Below, piece by piece: positions 9,265 through 17,633 of a stretch of 64,000 bases of DNA. This stretch comes from an uncultured Clostridia bacterium. Its GTDB lineage: Bacteria > Bacillota > Clostridia > Christensenellales > Borkfalkiaceae. The translations under genes were made by a program, and so were the position numbers. The notes under the pieces are model-generated. The model saw nothing but the letters and a program-made list of their open reading frames with translations, had not been told where the DNA came from and ran no database searches. The stretch spans positions 62,001 to 126,000 of the forward strand of contig CALVLH010000002.1 of NCBI GenBank assembly GCA_944336975.1, read 5' to 3'. Each line of letters begins with the position of its first letter. Positions within the stretch are counted from its first letter, which is position 1.

Positions 9265-11229
9265 TCACTGTTTTCTCATTCGTTTTTTGAGTTCCGCGAT
9301 CGCCTCGCGCAGTTCGATCGCCTTTTCGAAATCAAGTTGCGCCGAAGCGATCTTCATCAGCGCTTTGAGCTTTTCGATCTCCTCGGGAATGTCTTTGAGC
9401 TTCACTTCGTCCGTCGGCTTGTTCTTCTTTGTGATATTGAGCGACGAGCGCACTTCCTTGACGATGGTCTTCGGCACGATGCCGTGCGCGCGGTTGTATT
9501 CGCTCTGCACGGCGCGGCGGCGGTCGGTCTCCCCGATCGCGCGCTCCATGCTCCCCGTCATCGTATCCGCGTACATGATCACCCGCCCTTCCGCGTTGCG
9601 CGCGGCGCGGCCGATCGTCTGCACGAGCGACGTCTCGCTGCGCAAAAAGCCCTCCTTGTCCGCGTCCAGAATGGCGACGAGTCTGACTTCGGGCAGGTCC
9701 AGCCCCTCGCGGAGCAGGTTGATGCCGCACAGCACGTCGAATTCCCCCGAACGCAGTCCGTTGACGATATCCACCCGTTCGAGCGCGTCGATGTCCGAGT
9801 GCATATACCGCACCTTCACGCCGTGCTCTTTGAGATAATCGGTCAGATTTTCCGCCATGCGCTTGGTGAGCGTGGTGACGAGCACCCTGCCGCCCGCCTT
9901 GACCACCGTGTTCACCTCGGAGAGCAGATCGTCGATCTGTCCCTTGGTCGGACGGACGGTGACGGGCGGATCGAGAAGCCCCGTCGGGCGGATGAGCTGT
10001 TCCACCACCTGCCCTGCCTGTTCCAGCTCGTACGGCGCGGGCGTGGCGGATACGCAGATCATCTGCGGCACCCGCTCGTCAAACTCCTCGAAGGTGAGCG
10101 GGCGGTTGTCGTATGCCGAACGCATACGGAACCCGTAGTTGACGAGATTGGTCTTGCGCGAGAGGTCGCCGTGGTACATGGCGCGGATCTGCGGGATAGT
10201 CATGTGGCTCTCGTCGATAAAGACGAGGAAGTTTTCGGGAAAATAGTCCAGAAGGGTGAACGAGGGCTGCCCGGGCGAACGCCCGTCGAAATAGCGGGAA
10301 TAGTTCTCCACGCCCGAACAGTATCCGATCTCGCGCATCATCTCGAGATCGTGCTCGGTGCGCTGGGAGAGCCGCTGCGCTTCGAGCAGCTTCCCCTCCT
10401 CTTCGAACGCCCTGACCTCCCCTTTGAGGTCCTCTTCGATCATGGACAGCGCCGCCTTCATGCGCTCGGAGCCGACCGCATAATGCGTCGCGGGGAAGAT
10501 GACCGCGTGCGAAAGCTGATTGACGACCTTGCCCGTCACCACGTCCTCCTCGCCGAGGCGGTCGATCTCGTCGCCGAAAAACTCCACGCGGATGGCGACT
10601 TCCGAATTGGAAGCGGGGAATACCTCCACGGTATCCCCGCGCACGCGGAAGGTGGAGCGCTTGAAATCGGTATCGTTGCGCGAGTACTGGATCTCCACGA
10701 GGCGACGGATGAGCTCGTCCCGCGACATCTCCTGCCCGGGCCGAAGGGATACGCCCAGGCGGAAGAACTCCTCGGGCGCGCCCAACCCGTAAATGCAGGA
10801 GACGGACGAAACGACGATGACGTCGTCCCGCTCGCCCAGAGAACAGGTCGCCGCGTTGCGCAGTTTGTCGATCTCGTCGTTCATGGACAGATCTTTTTCG
10901 ATGTAGGTATCCGTCTGCGGGATGTAGCTTTCCGGCTGATAGTAATCGTAATAGGAGACGAAATACTCCACGCGGTTTTCGGGGAAAAATTCGCGGAATT
11001 CGTTGCAGAGCTGCGCCGCGAGCGTCTTGTTGTGCGCGATGACGAGCGTGGGCCGCCCCACGTTCTTGATGACGTTCGCCATCGTGAACGTCTTGCCGCT
11101 GCCCGTCACGCCCACCAGCACCTGCGTGCGGATGCCGTCCAGCACGCCCTGCGTGAGTTTTTCGATCGCCTGCGGCTGATCGCCCGTCGGCGAAAAGGGC
11201 GCTTTCAGTTTGAATTCGTGATGTTCCAT
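9265..11229 (-). CDS. uvrB: Excinuclease ABC subunit B
   Basis: UvrB is the helicase-like core of nucleotide excision repair, verifying lesions handed over by UvrA and recruiting UvrC. The 654-residue product has the usual length. Visible motifs are Walker [14 protein letters not shown] (residues 39-51), the beta-hairpin region [27 protein letters not shown] (motif II), helicase motifs [13 protein letters not shown] and QTIGRAARN, and a C-terminal UVR coiled coil ([18 protein letters not shown]) that contacts UvrC. It is the first gene of the operon. A consensus promoter with an adjacent palindrome lies directly upstream, indicating LexA repression and induction by DNA damage. Confidence 0.98.
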   Translation of the reverse strand: MEHHEFKLKAPFSPTGDQPQAIEKLTQGVLDGIRTQVLVGVTGSGKTFTMANVIKNVGRPTLVIAHNKTLAAQLCNEFREFFPENRVEYFVSYYDYYQPESYIPQTDTYIEKDLSMNDEIDKLRNAATCSLGERDDVIVVSSVSCIYGLGAPEEFFRLGVSLRPGQEMSRDELIRRLVEIQYSRNDTDFKRSTFRVRGDTVEVFPASNSEVAIRVEFFGDEIDRLGEEDVVTGKVVNQLSHAVIFPATHYAVGSERMKAALSMIEEDLKGEVRAFEEEGKLLEAQRLSQRTEHDLEMMREIGYCSGVENYSRYFDGRSPGQPSFTLLDYFPENFLVFIDESHMTIPQIRAMYHGDLSRKTNLVNYGFRMRSAYDNRPLTFEEFDERVPQMICVSATPAPYELEQAGQVVEQLIRPTGLLDPPVTVRPTKGQIDDLLSEVNTVVKAGGRVLVTTLTKRMAENLTDYLKEHGVKVRYMHSDIDALERVDIVNGLRSGEFDVLCGINLLREGLDLPEVRLVAILDADKEGFLRSETSLVQTIGRAARNAEGRVIMYADTMTGSMERAIGETDRRRAVQSEYNRAHGIVPKTIVKEVRSSLNITKKNKPTDEVKLKDIPEEIEKLKALMKIASAQLDFEKAIELREAIAELKKRMRKQ

Positions 11230-11285
11230 ATCGCCCTCCTTTGCCCGCCTTCCGCGCCCGCAAGCGCGATCAAAGACATAGCAAA

Positions 11286-11309
11286 AAATACAAACAAACG
11301 TTTGTATTT
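11286..11309. promoter_or_regulatory. Palindromic operator, probable LexA (SOS) box
   Basis: A perfect inverted repeat with 10-base arms AAATACAAAC and GTTTGTATTT around a 4-base gap. It lies just downstream of the -10 box of the uvrB promoter, where a bound repressor would block transcription. The core CAAAC-N4-GTTTG is close to the Gram-positive LexA pattern CGAAC-N4-GTTCG. The position upstream of uvrB, a classic SOS gene, supports LexA, but the factor is inferred. Confidence 0.75.
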
Positions 11310-11338
11310 ATTGTATCAGAAAATCATTCGTTTGTCAA
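11310..11338 (-). promoter_or_regulatory. Promoter of the uvrB operon
   Basis: On the minus strand TTGACA (11338-11333) and TACAAT (11315-11310) are separated by 17 bp. The leader of about 75 bases contains the palindromic operator. Confidence 0.88.
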
Positions 11339-11341
11339 GGA

Positions 11342-11713
11342 TCAGCCGAAGATGGCTTTGAGGATCATGCCGATGAGAAAGGACAGCACCGCGCCCGCCG
11401 CGGCGACGCCGAGTTTGAAGTAGAGACCGCGTTTGCGTTGGGAGTCGGACCGCTTATAGGCGAGCCCCTGCGAATGCAGGTGGATGACGTACATCTTCTC
11501 CCCCTTGCGGTCGGAGAGGATGAGTTCGAAATAGTCGTCCAGCTCCAGCGCGCGGAGCACCTCTTCCAGCTTTTCCTCGTCGTAATTTGCCTTGGGCGGC
11601 AGAAGCGCGAGGATCTCCTCGGGAGAGACGAGAAACTGCTCTTTCCCGCCCGCGAGGGTAAAGACGGCGTTCATCACCTCGTCTTCCCGCTTGTTGAGCT
11701 TATCGTTGAGCAT
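11342..11713 (-). CDS. Tail-anchored small protein, paralogue of the next gene
   Basis: A 123-residue unknown protein. Residues 1-75 are mixed helical and charged (REDEVMNAVFTLA, then EEILALLP and EEKLEEVLRALELDDYFELI), compatible with a winged-helix-like fold. A short basic linker follows, and a single C-terminal membrane segment (GVAAAGAVLSFLIGMILKAIF) implies tail anchoring with the head in the cytoplasm. Length, helix pattern and tail match the gene at 11726-12097, so the two probably arose by tandem duplication. RBS GGGGAGGGGAG. No known function. Confidence 0.75.
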   Translation of the reverse strand: MLNDKLNKREDEVMNAVFTLAGGKEQFLVSPEEILALLPPKANYDEEKLEEVLRALELDDYFELILSDRKGEKMYVIHLHSQGLAYKRSDSQRKRGLYFKLGVAAAGAVLSFLIGMILKAIFG

Positions 11714-11725
11714 ACTCCCCTCCCC

Positions 11726-12097
11726 TTATAAAAGCGCCGAAATGAGCCATGCCGCCAGCGAGCCGGCAAACGCGCCGATGAACGCGCCCAGCGCGGTGAG
11801 CACCGCGATGTCGCGGCGACGGCGGAACCGGTCGCTCCGCGCTTCGTGCGCTTTTTCCGTGTACAGCCGCCCCTCGGGAAGCGGCGAAAGGCAGAATACC
11901 CCGTCCTCCGCATACTTGATGTCGACATAGCGGTGGTCGCTGAGATATTCGAGCATCTGGCGCACGCCTTCCGCGTCTGCCTTCATCCGCGCGGGGAAAC
12001 AGGACACGAGATCCTCTTCGTCCACGATCTTGTAGCTCCCCTCCCGACACAGATCGTTGATCTTGTCGAGCAGGATTGCGGTGCGTTTGTCCAGCAT
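11726..12097 (-). CDS. Tail-anchored small protein, paralogue of the previous gene
   Basis: A 123-residue unknown protein with an N-terminal helical head (LDKINDLCREGSYKIVDEEDL, then AEGVRQMLEYLSDHRYVDIKY), a basic stretch RSDRFRRRRD and a terminal membrane anchor (LGAFIGAFAGSLAAWLISALL). The head pattern, helix-helix-DDYFEL or DHRYVDI strand, is shared with the neighbour at 11342-11713, twelve bases downstream. The pair looks co-transcribed. A winged-helix head at the membrane could sense or recruit something, but this is speculation. Confidence 0.75.
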   Translation of the reverse strand: MLDKRTAILLDKINDLCREGSYKIVDEEDLVSCFPARMKADAEGVRQMLEYLSDHRYVDIKYAEDGVFCLSPLPEGRLYTEKAHEARSDRFRRRRDIAVLTALGAFIGAFAGSLAAWLISALL

Positions 12098-12201
12098 GAT
12101 CTTCCTCCCGACTTGCGCGTTCCGTATTCCCCTTGATTTTACTATTATTTGCCTGTTTTGTCAAGAAAATTCCGAAATCGCGCGCGGGCGGCGAAAAAGA
12201 A

Positions 12202-12226
12202 AAAAGAGCGGGCGCGCCGCTCTTTT
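12202..12226 (-). terminator. Terminator of the 13315-12236 gene
   Basis: A 10-bp stem AAAAGAGCGG/CCGCTCTTTT with a 5-base loop, running into further T on the minus strand. Confidence 0.85.
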
Positions 12227-12235
12227 CGGTCGTGA

Positions 12236-13315
12236 TCAACCCGCGAGAGCGCGGATCGGATTGCATTCGTAGAACACCGAGCACAGGGAACCCGAGCCGA
12301 ACAGATCGCTCAGGCGGTATTGCGCGGCGATCTGCGCGAGCTGCTCGCCGAACGTACCGTCCGCCGCCGCGGACACGGCGAAATCCAGCCCGCAGATAAA
12401 GGCGCCCATCACCGCGAACATGAAGATCGCGAAGATCGAGCCGTCGATCACGCGGATGACGCCCACGCTGTCCATTTCGCGCACGCCAAGCCCGATGAGC
12501 AGGTTCAGGAGCACGATGACGATCATCGCCACGATAAACACGCATAGCGCGACGATGCCGTAACCGAGCACGTTGCACAGCAATTCGTAAGGGATCTTCG
12601 CCGCAAACGAGGAGGTGATGGCGGCGCCGAAATTCGCGAGGAAAGGCACCTTGACCGCGGCGAGGATGGAGCCGCCGAACGCCACGAGGGTGAGCGCCAT
12701 CATGCAGACCACCCATACCGCCTTGACGAGCCCGAGCCGATACCCGCCCTTGACCGTCATCGTCAGCACCGCGACGAGGATGAAGTCGGGCAGATAAGGC
12801 TTCGCCGCCTCCCATACGACGGCGTCGCCGAGACTGTAAGTATAGACGAGGGAGAGCTGTCCGTCCGCGACCGAGGGCGCGCACCAATAGATGACGTTGA
12901 GCACGAGCCCGCCGAGCACGAGCAGGAACACGCCGAAGTTGAGCACGGTGTTGATCGCCCCGAACAGGCGGTCGAAAGCGCGGAAAAACCAATGCGCGCG
13001 CTTCTTTCTCGTGCGGAAAAAGGTGCGCACGATCGCGCCGACGATGAGCACGACGGCGATGCAAACAAGGATCCCGCCCGCCGTGACCGCGAAACGCGCC
13101 GTATCCGTAGACATCCAGCTCTCGGGAAGTTTGGAAAGCGCCAGCGTCGCGGCGAAGATGACGATGATCTGCACGCCTGCCCAGCTTGTGCGCGAGAAGC
13201 GCTTGATAAAACCGTACAAAAGCAGGAGCGCGGCGAGCACGCACGCGGCGACAATGGCGACGGTGGTGACGATCTCCCCCGTATCCGCCAATAAGTTCCG
13301 AGTCAATTCTCCCAT
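12236..13315 (-). CDS. Multi-pass membrane protein, possibly CvpA-like
   Basis: The 359-residue product contains about eight hydrophobic segments. The N-terminal third has a short basic cytoplasmic loop (FFRTRKKRAHWFFRAFDRLFGAINTVLN) between membrane helices; the phrase LFGAINTVLNFGVFL recalls the RxxGxxxGxxxG helix of CvpA-family proteins, so a distant CvpA relationship is possible. No catalytic motif is visible. The start ATG 13315 has AACGGAGAACACT upstream. A strong terminator follows the stop. The function is not known. Confidence 0.72.
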   Translation of the reverse strand: MGELTRNLLADTGEIVTTVAIVAACVLAALLLLYGFIKRFSRTSWAGVQIIVIFAATLALSKLPESWMSTDTARFAVTAGGILVCIAVVLIVGAIVRTFFRTRKKRAHWFFRAFDRLFGAINTVLNFGVFLLVLGGLVLNVIYWCAPSVADGQLSLVYTYSLGDAVVWEAAKPYLPDFILVAVLTMTVKGGYRLGLVKAVWVVCMMALTLVAFGGSILAAVKVPFLANFGAAITSSFAAKIPYELLCNVLGYGIVALCVFIVAMIVIVLLNLLIGLGVREMDSVGVIRVIDGSIFAIFMFAVMGAFICGLDFAVSAAADGTFGEQLAQIAAQYRLSDLFGSGSLCSVFYECNPIRALAG

Positions 13316-13372
13316 AGTGTTCTCCGTTTCCTTGATTTTCAGAATTGCGCGGGCAAACCCCGACGCCTTCGT

Positions 13373-14998
13373 TTACTTGTTGAAGTTATCTTTGAGCGAT
13401 ACGATCTCGGAAAGGCAGAGCTTCCCGTTCTCCGTACACTTTTTATAATATCCCGTGCGCATGAGCTGGAACGCCGTACCGTCCTCCGCTTCCGCGAGAT
13501 ACGGCTCCGCTTTCGCCGCGAACAGATGCTCGCTGTCGTAATTCATGCGCTCGGAGAAGTCCTGTCCCGCATATTCGGCGTCTTTGAGGAGATAGTCGTA
13601 TTTTTTGACGACGGCGTCCGCCGCCGTCTCCGCGTTCACCCAATGGATGACGCCCTTCGCCTTGATGCCGCTGTGGTCGTCGCCGCTGCGCGATTCGGGG
13701 AAATAGGTGCATTCCACCTGCGTGACGTTGCCGTTTTCGTCGGTGACCGCGCGGTCGCAACGCACGATGTACGCGTTTTTCAGCCGCACATACCCGCCGA
13801 TCTTCAAACGGTAATATTTGGGCGGAGGATCGAGCGCGAAATCGCTCTTCTCCACATACAGCGTCTTGCCGAAGAGGATCTTGCGCTTGCCCGCCTCCGG
13901 ATCCGTCTGGTTGACGTCGAAATCCACCTCTTCGCTGCCCTCGTAGTTGGTGATGACGAGTTTCAGCGGTTCCGCCACCGCCATCGCGCGGGGCGCGTGG
14001 GCGTTGAGATACTCGCGCACGCACGCTTCGAAATAGGAGATCTCGCATTCGGAGTTGGATTTGGCGACGCCGACGCGCTCGCAGAAATCCTTGATCGCGG
14101 GCACGGGCACGCCGCGGTTGCGCAGTCCCGCCAGCGTGGGCATCCTCGGATCGTCCCAGCCGTGGACGGAACCGTCCTCGACCAGCTTTTTCAGATACCG
14201 CTTGCTCATGACGAGATTGGTCAGATTCAGCCGCGCAAATTCGATCTGCCGCGGCTTGGGCGAAAAGCCCAGCGTGAGCCCTACCCAGTCGTAAAGCGGG
14301 CGGTGATCTTCAAATTCCAGCGTACAGAGGGAATGCGTCACCCCCTGCAAGTAATCGCAGATGGGATGCGCGAAGTCGTACATGGGATAGACGCACCACT
14401 TATCCCCCGTGCGGTGATGCGACGCGTGCAGGATGCGGTAGATGACGGGATCGCGCAGGTTGATGTTGGGCGACGCCATATCGATCTTGGCGCGGAGGCA
14501 CTTTTCCCCGTCCGCGTATTTCCCTTCCCGCATCTCTTCGAACAGGCGCAGGTTTTCCTCGACCGAACGGCCCCGATAAGGGCTCTCCTTGCCCGGCTCG
14601 GTGAGCGTGCCGCGCGTTTCGCGGATCTCGTCCGCGGAAAGGTCGCAAACGAACGCCTTCCCCTCGCGGATGAGCCGCACCGCATACTCGCAGATCACAT
14701 CGAAGAAATCGGAAGCGTACACTTCCTTTTCCCAACGATACCCCATCCAGCGGATGTCCGCGCGGATGGCTTCGACGAACTCCGTCTTTTCCTTGGAAGG
14801 GTTGGTGTCGTCGAAGAAGAGGTTGCACTTGCCGCCGTAACGCTCCGCCGTGCCGAAATTGACGTACATGCTCTTAGCGTGCCCGATGTGCAGATAGCCG
14901 TTGGGTTCGGGCGGGAAGCGCGTCTGAACGCACGTCACTTTCCCCGCTTCCAGCTCTTCGTTGATGATCTGTTCGATAAAGTTATTCGCTTCAACCAT
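13373..14998 (-). CDS. glnS: Glutamine--tRNA ligase
   Basis: GlnRS charges tRNA-Gln directly with glutamine. The 541-residue protein shows class I signatures: PPEPNGYLHIGHAKS (HIGH motif, residues 28-42) and a KMSKS-like LVMSKRYL near residue 260. The C-terminal half with two beta-barrels, including DPEAGKRKILFGKTLYVEKSDF and YKKCTENGKLCLSEIVSLKD, is the anticodon-binding region typical of GlnRS rather than GluRS. Most Firmicutes lack GlnRS and use GatCAB transamidation, so this gene marks a Clostridia lineage that acquired it. A TATAAT about 75 bases upstream suggests its own promoter. Confidence 0.97.
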   Translation of the reverse strand: MVEANNFIEQIINEELEAGKVTCVQTRFPPEPNGYLHIGHAKSMYVNFGTAERYGGKCNLFFDDTNPSKEKTEFVEAIRADIRWMGYRWEKEVYASDFFDVICEYAVRLIREGKAFVCDLSADEIRETRGTLTEPGKESPYRGRSVEENLRLFEEMREGKYADGEKCLRAKIDMASPNINLRDPVIYRILHASHHRTGDKWCVYPMYDFAHPICDYLQGVTHSLCTLEFEDHRPLYDWVGLTLGFSPKPRQIEFARLNLTNLVMSKRYLKKLVEDGSVHGWDDPRMPTLAGLRNRGVPVPAIKDFCERVGVAKSNSECEISYFEACVREYLNAHAPRAMAVAEPLKLVITNYEGSEEVDFDVNQTDPEAGKRKILFGKTLYVEKSDFALDPPPKYYRLKIGGYVRLKNAYIVRCDRAVTDENGNVTQVECTYFPESRSGDDHSGIKAKGVIHWVNAETAADAVVKKYDYLLKDAEYAGQDFSERMNYDSEHLFAAKAEPYLAEAEDGTAFQLMRTGYYKKCTENGKLCLSEIVSLKDNFNK

Positions 14999-15101
14999 TC
15001 GTGTTTATCTCCGTTTTGCGCCGTTTTATACGCGCATTCGCTGATTTCCCTGTTTTGCCTTTTCATTATAACATATTTTTTTATAAAATGATACCTTTTT
15101 C

Positions 15102-15131
15102 TTGTGTAAAATTCCCCCTTTATGCTATAAT
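15102..15131 (+). promoter_or_regulatory. Leaderless promoter of the PAP2 gene
   Basis: TATAAT (15126-15131) lies exactly six bases before ATG 15138, with TTGTGT 18 bp upstream. There is no Shine-Dalgarno sequence, so transcription probably starts at the start codon. Confidence 0.6.
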
Positions 15132-15137
15132 TTTCAC

Positions 15138-15989
15138 ATGGACATCGTCATCTTACAATTTTTTCAATCCATCCGCTGCGAATTCCTCACGGTCGTGTTC
15201 GGATTTTTCTCCTTCCTCGGCGACGGGCTTCCCTTTGTCGCCGCCGTCGGGATCGTCTACTGGTTCGCAGACAAGAAGACGGGCGAACAGCTCATGCTGA
15301 CCATGCTCACCTCCGTCGCGCTCAACAGCGCCCTCAAAAACGCCGTCGCGCGGCCGAGGCCGTACGTCGCGGGAGACGTATCCCTGCTGCGAGTGGATTC
15401 TTTCCTCTTCTCCACGGTCAACCTCGCCGATACGGCGTCTTTCCCGAGCGGACATTCGCAGGTGAGTTCTACCTTCGGTTTCGGCGTCGCCTGCCGCGCG
15501 AGGCGGACATGGGTATGGGTCTGCGCCGTCCTTTTTATCCTGCTCGTGATGTGTTCGCGGCTGTATTTCGGGGTGCATTACCCCACGGACGTGCTGGCGG
15601 GCTTCGCGCTCGGCACGGCGTTCGCGCTGTTCTGGGAACTCGTCTACCGCAAAGCGTACGGGGCGAGATATTTCATCCTCGCGGCGCTCGCTGTCCTCTT
15701 CCTGCTCCTCATTCCCGCCTTCCCTTCCGGTTCGCTCGTCCTTGCGGCGGGCGCGACCGCGGGCTGCGCCGTGTTCCTTCCCCTCGATCATGCGTTCATC
15801 CATGCGCCCATTCCCCGCTCGCCGCGGAAATTTTTCCGTCTGCTCGTCGGCGGCGTCCTGCTCGGCGGGCTGTTCGCGCTCTCCCGTCTCCTGCCCGACG
15901 GCTACGGATACGACCTTCTCGCCTATTTCTTGCTCACGGGCGCGGCGACGGCGGGCTGTCAGGCGCTCTTCCGCCTGTTCCGCATCTGA
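15138..15989 (+). CDS. PAP2-family phosphatase, membrane-bound
   Basis: A 283-residue membrane protein. The three phosphatase signatures are visible: KNAVARPRPY (residues 65-75), FPSGHSQ (around 105-111, catalytic histidine) and SRLYFGVHYPTDVLAG (around 135-150, second catalytic histidine). Such enzymes remove phosphate from lipid phosphates such as undecaprenyl pyrophosphate or phosphatidate at the outer face of the membrane. Five or so extra hydrophobic segments follow the catalytic core, longer than the minimal family. The in-frame TTG at 15102 lies in the -35 box, so ATG 15138 is the start. Confidence 0.92.
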   Translation: MDIVILQFFQSIRCEFLTVVFGFFSFLGDGLPFVAAVGIVYWFADKKTGEQLMLTMLTSVALNSALKNAVARPRPYVAGDVSLLRVDSFLFSTVNLADTASFPSGHSQVSSTFGFGVACRARRTWVWVCAVLFILLVMCSRLYFGVHYPTDVLAGFALGTAFALFWELVYRKAYGARYFILAALAVLFLLLIPAFPSGSLVLAAGATAGCAVFLPLDHAFIHAPIPRSPRKFFRLLVGGVLLGGLFALSRLLPDGYGYDLLAYFLLTGAATAGCQALFRLFRI

Positions 15990-16026
15990 TTTTTTCCGCT
16001 TTCTTCTCGCGCGGGCGCGCGAACGC

Positions 16027-16055
16027 TTGACGAAACGCCCGCAAAATGATAGGAT
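16027..16055 (+). promoter_or_regulatory. Promoter of glyQS
   Basis: TTGACG (16027-16032) and TAGGAT (16050-16055) with a 17-bp spacer. The queT promoter uses the same two hexamers. Confidence 0.65.
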
Positions 16056-16095
16056 AGGTGGGTAAAACTTTGAAAACACACAAGGAGCGAACGAT

Positions 16096-17469
16096 ATGTC
16101 GAAAAAGACGGTAACGATGGACAAGCTCGTCGCGCTGTGCAAGGCGCGCGGGATCATCTTTCCCGGAAGCGAGATCTACGGCGGTATGGGCAACACCTGG
16201 GATTACGGGCCCGTCGGCGTGGAGATCAAAAACAACATCAAACGCGCGTGGTGGAAACGCTTCGTGCAGGAGAGCGAAAACTCCTACGGCGTGGACGCGG
16301 CGATCCTGATGAATTCCCGCGTGTGGGAAGCGAGCGGGCATACCACTTCCTTCACCGATCCCAAAATGGACTGCAAGGAATGCAAGAGCCGCCACCGCGC
16401 GGACAACCTCATCGAGGCGCATTCCAAGGGCAGAGTCAATCCCGACACCATGACCAACGAGGAGATGGAGGCGTACATTCAGGAGCACCATGTCTGCTGT
16501 CCCGTGTGCGGAAAGTTCAACTGGACGAACATCCGCACCTTCAACCTCATGTTCGAGACCTCCCGCGGCGTGACGGACGAGAATCAGAACAGGATCTACC
16601 TTCGTCCCGAAACGGCGCAGGGCGAATTCGTCAACTTCCTCAACGTACAGCGCACGACGCGCGCGAAAGTCCCCTTCGGCATCGCGCAGATCGGCAAGGC
16701 GTTCCGCAACGAGATCACGCCCGGCAACTTCATCTTCCGCACCATCGAATTCGAGCAGATGGAACACCAGTGGTTCTGCAAGGAGGGCACGGACGGCGAA
16801 TATTACGCGCAGTTCAAACAGCGCGCGTGGGATTTCCTGCTCGATCTCGGCTTTAACCCCGAACATCTCCGCTTCAAGGACCACGACAAACTCGCGCATT
16901 ACGCCAAGGCGGCGTGCGACATCCAATACGATTTCCCCATGGGATGGTCGGAACTCAACGGCATCCACAACCGCACCGACTACGACCTCTCCCGCCATCA
17001 GGAATTTTCGGGCAAAAACCTCATGTACGTCACGCCCGAAGGGGAGAAATTCATTCCCTACGTCGTCGAATATTCCATCGGCGCAGACCGCCTGATGCTC
17101 GCCGTTCTCTCCGAGGCTTATGACGAAGAGACGCTGGAAAACGGCGAAGTGCGCAACGTCATGCATTTTCACCCCGCGATCGCGGCGTACAAAGCGGCGA
17201 TCCTGCCCCTGCAAAAAAATCTCGCGCCTCAGGCGAAAGAGCTGCACGACCGCCTTGCCAAGATGTTCATGGTCACCTATGACGAAGCGGGCTCCATCGG
17301 CAAACGTTACCGCCGCCAGGACGAGATCGGCACCCCCTTCTGCCTCACGGTGGACTTCCAGACGCTGGAAGACGGCACGGTCACCCTGCGCGACCGCGAC
17401 ACCATGGAACAGGTCCGCCTTTCGCCCGAACAGGTCATCTCCTATCTCGCGGAAAAGACCGCGTTCTGA
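16096..17469 (+). CDS. glyQS: Glycine--tRNA ligase, single-chain (alpha2) type
   Basis: A class II GlyRS of the homodimeric, eukaryote/archaea-like type, 457 residues. Motifs include GSEIYGGMGNTWDYGP at the N-terminus, a zinc knuckle (CKECKSRHRADN with CCPVCGKFNW), motif 2 FRNEITPGNFIFRTIEFEQMEH, and motif 3 YSIGADRLMLAVL. The C-terminal anticodon-binding domain ends with GTPFCLTVDFQTLEDGTVTLRDRDTMEQ. It attaches glycine to tRNA-Gly. RBS AAGGAGCGAACGAT. Own promoter and a strong terminator, monocistronic. No T-box is seen in the short leader. Confidence 0.98.
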   Translation: MSKKTVTMDKLVALCKARGIIFPGSEIYGGMGNTWDYGPVGVEIKNNIKRAWWKRFVQESENSYGVDAAILMNSRVWEASGHTTSFTDPKMDCKECKSRHRADNLIEAHSKGRVNPDTMTNEEMEAYIQEHHVCCPVCGKFNWTNIRTFNLMFETSRGVTDENQNRIYLRPETAQGEFVNFLNVQRTTRAKVPFGIAQIGKAFRNEITPGNFIFRTIEFEQMEHQWFCKEGTDGEYYAQFKQRAWDFLLDLGFNPEHLRFKDHDKLAHYAKAACDIQYDFPMGWSELNGIHNRTDYDLSRHQEFSGKNLMYVTPEGEKFIPYVVEYSIGADRLMLAVLSEAYDEETLENGEVRNVMHFHPAIAAYKAAILPLQKNLAPQAKELHDRLAKMFMVTYDEAGSIGKRYRRQDEIGTPFCLTVDFQTLEDGTVTLRDRDTMEQVRLSPEQVISYLAEKTAF

Positions 17470-17495
17470 CGCAAGCGATTTTTACAAAACGGAGT

Positions 17496-17529
17496 GCGCC
17501 GCGCACGGAAACCCGTGCGCGGCGCTTTT
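17496..17529 (+). terminator. Terminator of glyQS
   Basis: A 13-bp stem GCGCCGCGCACGG/CCGTGCGCGGCGC with a 4-base loop followed by TTTT. Confidence 0.9.
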
Positions 17530-17575
17530 CTTTGCCCCGATTTGTCATAAAAATATATGATTTTTTTGCAAACGA

Positions 17576-17605
17576 TTGACAATCCGCCCCTGCGGCAGGT
17601 ATAAT
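17576..17605 (+). promoter_or_regulatory. Promoter of the GT2 gene
   Basis: TTGACA (17576-17581), 18-bp spacer, TATAAT (17600-17605), 28 bases before the ATG, which has an AGAGG ribosome site. Confidence 0.85.
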
Positions 17606-17633
17606 TGAAGAAAGTATTTCCCAAGAGGACCGC

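Noticed and set aside
9142-11361. A 739-codon open frame opposite uvrB
   Set aside because: Antisense shadow of uvrB; composition not protein-like and it runs through the uvrB promoter.
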